Part shown: one piece after another, positions 16,009 to 23,379 of the stretch
Layout: the number at the start of each line of letters is the position of its first letter
Numbering within the stretch: the stretch's first letter is position 1
Origin: Desulfomonilia bacterium
Lineage (GTDB): Bacteria > Desulfobacterota > Desulfomonilia > UBA1062
Direction of reading: 5' to 3'
DNA length: 40,774 nt
Assembly (NCBI GenBank): GCA_036567785.1
Contig: DATCTV010000011.1
Span: 1 to 40,774 of the forward strand
Made by a program: the position numbers and the translations under genes
Notes under the pieces: model-generated
The model's input: only the letters and a program-made list of their open reading frames with translations
Told to the model about the DNA's origin: nothing
Database searches by the model: none

Positions 16009-17343
16009 ATGCGCATACTGATAGTCGATGATGAAGAAATGCAGCGCGGACTTCTGGAGGGTTTTCTCTCCAGGCAGGGATATGATGTTATAACGGCCGC
16101 CAACGGGCATGAAGCACTTGCGCGATTTCAGGAGCTGCCCATTCAGCTTGTGCTGCTCGATCACCGCATGCCGGACATTAACGGCGACGAGGTTTTAAGG
16201 CGGATGAAAGCCATCAACCCGATCTTTGCATGCATCATGATCACTGCTTTCGGAACGGTACAGACAGCCGTGGAGGTTATGAAGCTCGGGGCCGTTGATT
16301 TTCTGGAGAAACCGGTCGACCTCAAGGCGCTGCTGGAAAAAGTCCGGCTGACGGAAAATCAGATGAACATCATGGCAGACGCCGAATACGTGAACAGCAC
16401 GATTAAGCAATCCGATCTGCCTTTCCCTGTCGTGGCCGGAGCTCCCGCCATGCAGGAGGTGTTGTCTCTGGCACAACGCGTTGCAGCAACACCATGGCCG
16501 ATACTCATCTATGGCGAGACAGGAACCGGCAAGGAAGTCATCACCCGTCTGATTCACATGATGAGCCCGCGACGTGACGCGCCTCTGGTGGAAGTCAACT
16601 GTGCGGCTGTACCAGAAAATCTCTTCGAATCAGAACTTTTCGGCCATGAAAAGGGGGCCTTTACCGGCGCTACAGCCAGCAGGCAGGGGCGTTTTGAACA
16701 GGCCCACGGCGGTACGCTCTTTCTTGATGAAATAAGTGAACTTTCGCTCAACCTGCAGGCCAAACTCCTGCGTGTACTCCAGGAGAACAAGATTAACCGC
16801 GTCGGCGGATCGCGCACCATACCGGTCGATGTGCGCGTCCTTGCTGCGACCAACAGGGACCTCACGGCAATGATAGCAGAAGGGACTTTCCGTGATGACC
16901 TCTTTTACAGAATCAATGTGCTGACCATACCCCTGCCCCCCTTGAGGGAACGCAAACAGGATATCCCAGCCCTGGCAAAACTTTTTATCGAACTCTACAG
17001 CCCGCAGCCTCTCGAATTCGATAACGATGCCATGAATATGCTCATGAAATATGACTTCCCGGGCAATGTCCGGGAGCTTGAGCATATCATCAAGCGCCTG
17101 GCTGTACTGAGCCGTTCCTCTGTCATACGAACATCCGACCTGCCCGAAGAGGTGCGCATTCCTAAAGCACAGGGTTCCGGTTTCCTGAACAGCCGTTTGT
17201 CCTCAGTAGAGAGCGACCTGATCCTGCAGGCCCTCGAACGCCATGACTGGGTGCAGACTCGCGCGGCAGAAGCTCTGGGCATCAGCGAGCGGGTGCTTCG
17301 CTATAAGATTGAAAAGCTCGGGATAAAGAAACGATCCCGCTGA
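16009..17343 (+). CDS. NtrC-family sigma-54-dependent response regulator
   Basis: Receiver domain (MRILIVDDEE; acceptor Asp in LLDHRMPD, residue 51 from this start), AAA+ domain with Walker A GETGTGKE, the sigma-54 contact loop GAFTGA, Walker B GGTLFLDEI, the arginine-containing FRDDLFYRINV and a C-terminal Fis-type helix-turn-helix (TRAAEALGISERVLRYKI). It is expected to open sigma-54 promoters when phosphorylated. ATG 16009 has AGGAAC upstream and begins at the natural receiver N-terminus; ATG 15952, overlapping the kinase stop, is the alternative and would add 19 residues. The palindromic sites and sigma-54-like promoter before the first gene of this operon make autoregulation likely. Confidence 0.93.
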   Translation: MRILIVDDEEMQRGLLEGFLSRQGYDVITAANGHEALARFQELPIQLVLLDHRMPDINGDEVLRRMKAINPIFACIMITAFGTVQTAVEVMKLGAVDFLEKPVDLKALLEKVRLTENQMNIMADAEYVNSTIKQSDLPFPVVAGAPAMQEVLSLAQRVAATPWPILIYGETGTGKEVITRLIHMMSPRRDAPLVEVNCAAVPENLFESELFGHEKGAFTGATASRQGRFEQAHGGTLFLDEISELSLNLQAKLLRVLQENKINRVGGSRTIPVDVRVLAATNRDLTAMIAEGTFRDDLFYRINVLTIPLPPLRERKQDIPALAKLFIELYSPQPLEFDNDAMNMLMKYDFPGNVRELEHIIKRLAVLSRSSVIRTSDLPEEVRIPKAQGSGFLNSRLSSVESDLILQALERHDWVQTRAAEALGISERVLRYKIEKLGIKKRSR

Positions 17344-17425
17344 TGACAGCTGTGTATTCATTGCTGCTCATGTCGTACTGTCTCAAATGACCAGACAAAG
17401 ATCTGGAACTGATATATCTAAGAAG

Positions 17426-18457
17426 TCATATCAAATCTTTTTTCATGACTATCCTTCTGAGCCCGGTATGCCGCTGTTCAGAAGAAAACAAAGGTTCAAG
17501 AGCTTTGACCTCGGTACGCACAAAACCAAGCTTGCCGTAAAGATTTATGGCACGTCTGTTATCCTCATAGACAACAAGGTAGAGCTCTTTTGCACCCATC
17601 TCGACAGCCTTTTCAATACCTCGCTTAACCAGCTTTTCGCCAATACCTGTTCCACGGTATAAACTCCATACGTTAAGAGAAAAAAGCCAGAACCCCACCC
17701 ATGGAAAATGCTCTTCGGGATGATACACAAACTGTATGAATCCAATCACTTTACCTGATCGCCTGGCTATCCAGTTTGTTACATCAGGATTATAAGGCTG
17801 CCTGCGATATAGATCATATGGATTCAGGCGGTTGTGTACGGCTTCCATATCGCTTTCACTGGCCTCTTCGATGACGATTTGATGCGACAGCCTCCTTCCA
17901 AATCTTCGATAGAACGGAAAACCCTGCAGAAAAATCAGAACACGACCTGCGGCGCGTCGCGGCAGAAAATAGAGACGCTTAAGCCGTAAGAGAAAATCGT
18001 CTCTGTTCAATATGGATATCAGGATACCGGAGAAACCAAGGCCGAGACGAACATTCCGGCCATAACGTTCTATTTTCGTCACATATCCGAGTATATTTTC
18101 CGGCATGATTGTCCCGTCCGTCTGAGAACAGTTGTCTCCGCGGATCAGAAAACCGGAACGGGCTCTGGAAATAACTCGATGGACTGCAAGTCTTCCCGTT
18201 TCAGGCTTCACAAAAGCGACCACATCCCCGGGTGAAAGTTTCCTGCCGTTTACAGGAGAAATTGTAAGCACATCTCCGTCCCTTATAAACGGGTACATGC
18301 TGAACCCGCGCACCATCGTACGCAAAGAAACCCCTCGTTCCATCATTCCTGTAAGCAGTTCGAGCTGGCCCGTATTGGATAAATGAAGTTCTTCGCCTGT
18401 AGATACATAATCCGAAGATAGGCTTTGCTGGCTGGACTGAAGCGTATGAGTCTTCAT
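17426..18457 (-). CDS. S26 signal-peptidase-like domain fused to a GNAT acetyltransferase
   Basis: A 343-residue fusion. Residues 40-130 are S24/S26-peptidase-like: RGFSMYPFIRDGDVL with catalytic Ser53, SPGDVVAFV, and LAVHRVISRARSGFLIRGDN. The residue at the general-base position is His93 rather than Lys, the Ser-His arrangement of Sec11/SipW-type enzymes. Residues from about 194 form a GNAT domain with the acetyl-CoA site SLYRGTGIGEKLVKRG and NRRAINLYGKLGF. It follows two precursor-peptide genes in the same direction, so leader removal and N-acetylation of the product are attractive roles, both inferred. No ribosome site is evident at this ATG; a later start is possible. Confidence 0.88.
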   Translation of the reverse strand: MKTHTLQSSQQSLSSDYVSTGEELHLSNTGQLELLTGMMERGVSLRTMVRGFSMYPFIRDGDVLTISPVNGRKLSPGDVVAFVKPETGRLAVHRVISRARSGFLIRGDNCSQTDGTIMPENILGYVTKIERYGRNVRLGLGFSGILISILNRDDFLLRLKRLYFLPRRAAGRVLIFLQGFPFYRRFGRRLSHQIVIEEASESDMEAVHNRLNPYDLYRRQPYNPDVTNWIARRSGKVIGFIQFVYHPEEHFPWVGFWLFSLNVWSLYRGTGIGEKLVKRGIEKAVEMGAKELYLVVYEDNRRAINLYGKLGFVRTEVKALEPLFSSEQRHTGLRRIVMKKDLI

Positions 18458-18511
18458 TTATTTAAATAAAACACAGTCTTTTATAATCTCTTGACATCCT
18501 GATTAATGCAC

Positions 18512-18718
18512 TCAAGATAACTGGAGGGCATTGCATATATTCGGACAGGGATTGTATCCTCCAAAGGCGTAACATCCTCCCCAATAGTCATTGGCCGACA
18601 CGGTATAAATCGGTCCGTTTTTACATCCGGTCAAAACCGCCTCCTCAGGCATGTTCCGTACAAGTACGACCAAATCCGGCCTTATCCAAGCCTTTTTATT
18701 TCCTTCTTTTTCACCCAT
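18512..18718 (-). CDS. Candidate RiPP precursor peptide 3
   Basis: A 68-residue peptide with CCGGAGG upstream. The leader has W11, RPDLVVLVR, PEEAVLTGCK; the core is rich in Gly, Asn, Tyr with Cys at 32, 49, 58 and 62, the last two as C-x3-C. Compared with the other two peptides it has five extra N-terminal residues and a slightly longer core (Cys49 to Cys58 with eight residues between, instead of six). It lies between precursor 2 and the S26-GNAT gene in what looks like one minus-strand operon. Confidence 0.85.
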   Translation of the reverse strand: MGEKEGNKKAWIRPDLVVLVRNMPEEAVLTGCKNGPIYTVSANDYWGGCYAFGGYNPCPNICNALQLS

Positions 18719-18749
18719 TTTCCATTACCTCCGGATAATATTTATCTTT

Positions 18750-18932
18750 TCAGCTTTGAACAGGATCACTGCACAGAGTAGTGCATCCGGGTGCATCTGA
18801 ATGGCAGCCGTCCTTGTGCGACAAAAAGCTCGTTATCGATCCTCCGCCTTTGCACCCGTTCAAAACAGCCTCTTCAACCTGATGTCTAACCAGGACAATC
18901 AGCTCAGGTTTTTTCCATTGCGCTTTCTTCAT
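18750..18932 (-). CDS. Candidate RiPP precursor peptide 2
   Basis: A 60-residue peptide with GCGAGG upstream. Leader W6, KKPELIVLVR, EEAVLNGCK; core with Cys27, 43, 50 and 54, exactly the cysteine positions of precursor 1 although the core residues between differ almost completely. That pattern, constant leader and cysteines with variable loops, is typical of RiPP precursors diversifying under one set of enzymes. It is divergently oriented from the ABC exporter; only 63 bp separate the two, so their promoters must overlap. A weak TTGTAT/TTTATA pair can be drawn for this gene. Confidence 0.86.
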   Translation of the reverse strand: MKKAQWKKPELIVLVRHQVEEAVLNGCKGGGSITSFLSHKDGCHSDAPGCTTLCSDPVQS

Positions 18933-18995
18933 AACAATCCTCGCATATTAAGAGACACGTCCTTATAAACTCAGGCTTACAGAATTTATACAAGG

Positions 18996-20906
18996 ATGGC
19001 AATACAGCGAAACAATCATGGTCATAAAAACAGGTTGTATCAAATTGATTGTAATGAGATAGTTTTCTTTGTGGATGAAAATATATTTAAAAATCCGAAA
19101 GAGATCTGGGACAATATAAGTTTACTGACAAGGAATCTTTTAAAGGCAATCGGCCTTGTCTGGGACATTGCCCGGAAATGGACAATATTGTGGGCATGCC
19201 TTCTTGTCGTTCAGGGCATTCTTCCGGTTGCAACCGTGTATCTTACAAAGGCATTCATAAACAGCCTGACCATAACCGTTTCAGGGGGAGGAACAGGCGT
19301 CTCGAAAACAATATCCCTGGCCCTTATGTTTATTATTATTTATCTTGCAAACAGTATAGCCGGATTTGCCCAGAAGCTGGTAAAGATAAAGCAGTCTGAA
19401 ATCATACAGGACTCCATGACAAACAGGATCCATGAAAAGGCCCTCGAAATGGACATGGCCTTTTTCGAATCCCCTGAATCTTTCGACAAGCTCTACAGGG
19501 CGCAGATCGATGCCAAGAACATGCCGCAGACACTGCTGGACAATCTGGGCATGCTGGCTCAAAGCTGCATTACCCTTTTTGCAATGGCGGGTATTCTTTT
19601 TTCCTTCGGAGTCCTGCTGCCAGTCCTTCTGTTTCTGGGCACAATTCCGGCACTGTTCATAATGGGATACTACTCCAGAAAGATGAACAACTGGAGAATA
19701 AAGAGAACACCCGAATCCAGGATGGCCAGTTACTATGATCATATGATCACCCATAGGAACTCCGCACAGGAAATAAGGCTTTACGGCCTGGGTAACAGTT
19801 TCCGGAAAAGCTATCAGGACTTGAGGGCCGTATTGAGGAACGAAAAAATCTCCCTTACGAAAGAACAGGCCATAGCCGAATTCGCTGCGCAGATCTTCGG
19901 TATGGCAGTGATCGGGGTTGCTGTTGTATGGATACTTTTAAGGGCCGCACACGGTAAAGCAAACCTGGGAGAAGTCGCAATGCTCTATCAGGCTTTCAAC
20001 CAGGGACAGAATCTTATGCGCAACGTCCTGGGCAATGTAGGTACCATATACAGGAACAGCATGTTCGTTGATGACCTCTTCCTGTTCTTCAGTATTGAAC
20101 CCAAGGTTAAGAACCCTGATAATCCAGTGGATGCCCCGCCATCACTGGGAGACGGCATCATATTCGATAAGGTAACCTTCAGATATCCCTGCGGCGCCGA
20201 TGATGTAATAAAGGATTTCAGCCTGAAAATACCCGCAGGCCTGACAACCGCCATCGTGGGACCGAATGGTGCGGGCAAGAGCACACTCACCAGGCTCATA
20301 TGCAGGTTCTATGACCCTGAAAGAGGCAGGATACTCCTGGACGGCGTCGATGTGAGGGACATCGACCTGAAAAGGCACCGGGGCAGGATAAGCATGCTCT
20401 TTCAGGAGCCGGTCCATTTCAATGCAAGCGCTTTCGACAACATAGCATATGGAAGCATCGAGTCATCACCGGGCATCGACGATGTGAAGAAGGCGGCCGC
20501 TTCGTCCGGTGCTGATGCACCCATTTCCAGACTTCCCAAAGGCTATGAAACCGTCCTTGGCAAGTGGTTCGGGGGTTCTGACCTGAGTATGGGCGAATGG
20601 CAGAGGGTTGCCCTGGCAAGGGCATTTTTGAGAAAGTCGACCATACTGTTGCTCGACGAGCCTACAAGCTCGATGGATTCATGGGCCGAGAATGACTGGA
20701 TCAGAAAATTCAAAGGTCTTGCCATTGGCAAGACCTCACTCATAATAACGCACAGATTCACCACGGCCATGCAGGCGGATATAATTCATGTGATGGATAA
20801 GGGCGTCATCATTGAATCCGGAACTCATGAGGAACTGATCAGAAAAGGCGGCATGTATGCCAGGTCATGGAATGAGCAGACAAAAGAATACGACCATACC
20901 ATCTGA
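18996..20906 (+). CDS. ABC transporter, fused permease and ATPase (peptide exporter candidate)
   Basis: A 636-residue half-transporter: a 60-residue N-terminal extension, a six-helix ABC exporter membrane domain, and a nucleotide-binding domain with Walker A GPNGAGKST (422-430), signature LSMGEWQRVALARAF (LSGGQ variant) and Walker B TILLLDEPTSSMD. There is no C39 peptidase domain, so leader cleavage must be done by another protein, plausibly the S26-GNAT fusion. The position between the precursor genes and the nucleotidyltransferase supports export of the mature product. The N-terminal start is uncertain; ACAAGG sits very close to this ATG. Confidence 0.9.
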   Translation: MAIQRNNHGHKNRLYQIDCNEIVFFVDENIFKNPKEIWDNISLLTRNLLKAIGLVWDIARKWTILWACLLVVQGILPVATVYLTKAFINSLTITVSGGGTGVSKTISLALMFIIIYLANSIAGFAQKLVKIKQSEIIQDSMTNRIHEKALEMDMAFFESPESFDKLYRAQIDAKNMPQTLLDNLGMLAQSCITLFAMAGILFSFGVLLPVLLFLGTIPALFIMGYYSRKMNNWRIKRTPESRMASYYDHMITHRNSAQEIRLYGLGNSFRKSYQDLRAVLRNEKISLTKEQAIAEFAAQIFGMAVIGVAVVWILLRAAHGKANLGEVAMLYQAFNQGQNLMRNVLGNVGTIYRNSMFVDDLFLFFSIEPKVKNPDNPVDAPPSLGDGIIFDKVTFRYPCGADDVIKDFSLKIPAGLTTAIVGPNGAGKSTLTRLICRFYDPERGRILLDGVDVRDIDLKRHRGRISMLFQEPVHFNASAFDNIAYGSIESSPGIDDVKKAAASSGADAPISRLPKGYETVLGKWFGGSDLSMGEWQRVALARAFLRKSTILLLDEPTSSMDSWAENDWIRKFKGLAIGKTSLIITHRFTTAMQADIIHVMDKGVIIESGTHEELIRKGGMYARSWNEQTKEYDHTI

Positions 20907-22119
20907 CGCGCTGAAAGAGCGTTATGGCAATGACGGCAATCTGCTGAAGATTTATCTTGATATCTGCAGATGCCTTTCGGGCAGATGTGAAGAAGCGGAC
21001 TGGAAAGAATATTCAGATGCGGATTGGCAGTTGTTTGAAAGGCTCGTACTGGAAGAAGGTGTCGCAGCACTGATAAACAGCAAAAAATCAGATCTGAAGC
21101 CGTTGATTGACCGGATACCACTTGAGTCATGGCTAAAATTCAGCACCATGAGAGTCCGCATCAGATATACAAATGAGATGCGCTACAAAGAGCTTTCCGG
21201 GAACGTGTTCCCCGCTGTACTGCCTCAATTCCAGCCTGTAATAATGCTCAAGGGAAGCGCACTTGCACTTGCGCTCTATGAAGACATCTCTCTCAGGGAC
21301 ATGTGCGATACCGATCTGCTTGTCAGACAAGAGTTCCTGGATCAGGCCTCTGATATGCTGAAAGAAGCCGGATACCGCATTTTCATTGAATCCATAACCC
21401 ATCTGAGACCTGTTTCCTCAACTCTTATCGAAGACAAGCACCTGAGCCTGAAAAAACAGGGGGCAAAAGGCCAGCTCATAGAGCTTCACTGGAGACTCGT
21501 CAACCTGTATCACAAGAAAGATTTCGACCTCGACAGCTGGTTCTTTGAACATATTATGCCGATAGAGGATGACGGGACATTCAAAAACGTCTCTGGACTT
21601 TATATGCTTTCACATACAGCCGCTCTTGCTCACCAGGTGCTTCATATATACTTCTGCCACAATATTGCCGCTTCAAGCCTGTTCCACTTTTATGAAACAT
21701 ATTTCATGGCTCAGAAATGGAGGGACCTTATCGACTGGGATGAGTTGTCGTATATCTTTGATAAACTGGGTCTTGGAGAAATCCTCCTTCTTGCATCAGA
21801 CATGTCCGAAGAACTTTTCGGCGCTGCCCTGCCATTAAGAGTTCCGGCCGGTTCAGATTCGAACACATTCATACTGAAACTCAGGTCTCAGCCCATGAAG
21901 ACATCAGCCGCAAAAACCCTTTACATAATCAAGGAGCTTCCCTTCAGAGAAAAACTCAAGTTTGTCCTTGAAGCAGTATTCCCGCCCCCTGAATATATGA
22001 AAAAACGCTATATAAACAAAAAACGGGTAAGTCTTCCTTTTCTTTACCTTCGAAGGTTTTCAGACGGCCTTAAAGATTTTCCAAAATTTGTCAGGGCCCT
22101 GCGGGCGAAACGGTCATAA
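20857..22119 (+). CDS. Nucleotidyltransferase-family protein (PF14907-like)
   Basis: A 420-residue protein whose central segment IMLKGSALALALYEDISLRD followed by DTDLLV and LKEAGY matches the uncharacterised nucleotidyltransferase family PF14907 (K-G, then R-x2-x-D-x-D-L-L-V). Such proteins are frequent in lasso-peptide and other RiPP loci, with unknown substrates. The gene overlaps the ABC gene by 50 nt from ATG 20857 (AAAAGGCGG upstream); ATG 20872 is an alternative. It is the last gene of the locus, before a carAB promoter. Transfer of a nucleotide to the peptide, or to a partner, is speculation. Confidence 0.85.
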   Translation: MPGHGMSRQKNTTIPSDALKERYGNDGNLLKIYLDICRCLSGRCEEADWKEYSDADWQLFERLVLEEGVAALINSKKSDLKPLIDRIPLESWLKFSTMRVRIRYTNEMRYKELSGNVFPAVLPQFQPVIMLKGSALALALYEDISLRDMCDTDLLVRQEFLDQASDMLKEAGYRIFIESITHLRPVSSTLIEDKHLSLKKQGAKGQLIELHWRLVNLYHKKDFDLDSWFFEHIMPIEDDGTFKNVSGLYMLSHTAALAHQVLHIYFCHNIAASSLFHFYETYFMAQKWRDLIDWDELSYIFDKLGLGEILLLASDMSEELFGAALPLRVPAGSDSNTFILKLRSQPMKTSAAKTLYIIKELPFREKLKFVLEAVFPPPEYMKKRYINKKRVSLPFLYLRRFSDGLKDFPKFVRALRAKRS

Positions 22120-22173
22120 ACAAATCACAATGATACAGATTCAAAATTAGTATCAAAAAACAGCTTAATATTG

Positions 22174-22202
22174 TTGACAAAAGGTACACCGCCCGATTAA
22201 AC
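22174..22202 (+). promoter_or_regulatory. Sigma-70-type promoter of carAB
   Basis: A perfect -35 TTGACA (22174-22179), 17-nt spacer, and a weak -10 TTAAAC (22197-22202). Transcription would begin near 22209, about 40 nt before the carA start. It separates the carAB-Nudix operon from the RiPP locus. Confidence 0.6.
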
Positions 22203-22248
22203 AGAAATCTCAAAAATCCCTTCCGCGGATTTTATTGAGGAGGAAAAA

Positions 22249-23379
22249 TTGCCTCTCTTCAGGACTGACCCGCCGGCCCTGCTCATGCTCGAGGATGGCA
22301 GCGTATACAATGGATATGCCTTTGCAGGCAGCGGTGAGGTATTCGGCGAAGTCGTCTTCAACACCGGAATGACAGGATATCAGGAGGTTCTCACCGACCC
22401 CTCATATAAAGGGCAGATACTTGTGATGACCTATCCTCTGATCGGCAACTATGGAATAAACCGCGATGATATGGAATCCGATGCAATCCACATGGAAGGT
22501 TTCGCAGTCCGGGAATATGAAAATCTCCCGAGCAATTTCCGTTCGGAAAAGACCCTTAAAAAATTCCTCGAAGAATACGGCAAGCCCGGGCTGGATGATG
22601 TCGATATAAGGGCTATAACCAAAAAGCTCCGCACGGCCGGCGCCATGAAGGGTGTCATCTCAACTGATATCCATGATACGGACAAGCTTTTCGAAAGGCT
22701 CAGTTCCTATCCTGGCCTTGTCGGTCAGGACATGGTCAGGCATGTAACAGGCAGGGAGGCATACCTGTGGAACAACGGCGCAAAAAAAACCATATCGGAG
22801 GCAGGGCCCAGAGGCAGTAAAAAGCGTGTTGTAGTTCTGGACTGCGGGGTAAAATACAACATACTCAGGCATCTTGAAAGGCATGACTGCCAGGTTATCG
22901 TGGTTCCATCCACAACCTCCTCTTCTGACATCCTGAATTGGGAGCCTGACGGCGTCATGCTTTCAAACGGCCCCGGAGACCCGGAACCTCTGGAATATAT
23001 AATCGACACGGTCAGGAATCTTCTCGGAAAATTACCTGTTTTCGGGATATGTCTGGGACACCAGCTCATGGGTATTGCAGCGGGCGGCAAGACATCAAAA
23101 CTCAAGTTCGGCCATCACGGCGTAAACCAGCCTGTCAAAAATCTTCGAACCGGCCGCGTTGAAATCACCTCACAGAACCACGGCTTTGTCGTTGTTGCCG
23201 AAACCCTGCCCGATGATGCAGTTGTCACGCACATAAACCTCAACGACAATTCTCTCGAAGGTCTGGCATACCCGAAAAAGAAGGCCTTCAGCGTGCAGTA
23301 CCACCCCGAGGCCGCACCCGGGCCCTTTGACGCAGACTATCTTTTCAGGGATTTCATGGCGCTCATGGAGGATAAATAG
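22249..23379 (+). CDS. carA: Carbamoyl-phosphate synthase, small (glutaminase) subunit
   Basis: A 376-residue CarA. N-terminal domain with VVFNTGMTGYQEVLTDPSY; C-terminal class I glutamine amidotransferase with nucleophile Cys268 in FGICLGHQLMG and His352/Glu354 in QYHPEA. It hydrolyses glutamine and passes ammonia to CarB for arginine and pyrimidine synthesis. The start is TTG, directly behind a strong GAGGAGG ribosome site; the family N-terminus would not allow the next ATG. carB begins at the very next base after the stop. Confidence 0.97.
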   Translation: MPLFRTDPPALLMLEDGSVYNGYAFAGSGEVFGEVVFNTGMTGYQEVLTDPSYKGQILVMTYPLIGNYGINRDDMESDAIHMEGFAVREYENLPSNFRSEKTLKKFLEEYGKPGLDDVDIRAITKKLRTAGAMKGVISTDIHDTDKLFERLSSYPGLVGQDMVRHVTGREAYLWNNGAKKTISEAGPRGSKKRVVVLDCGVKYNILRHLERHDCQVIVVPSTTSSSDILNWEPDGVMLSNGPGDPEPLEYIIDTVRNLLGKLPVFGICLGHQLMGIAAGGKTSKLKFGHHGVNQPVKNLRTGRVEITSQNHGFVVVAETLPDDAVVTHINLNDNSLEGLAYPKKKAFSVQYHPEAAPGPFDADYLFRDFMALMEDK

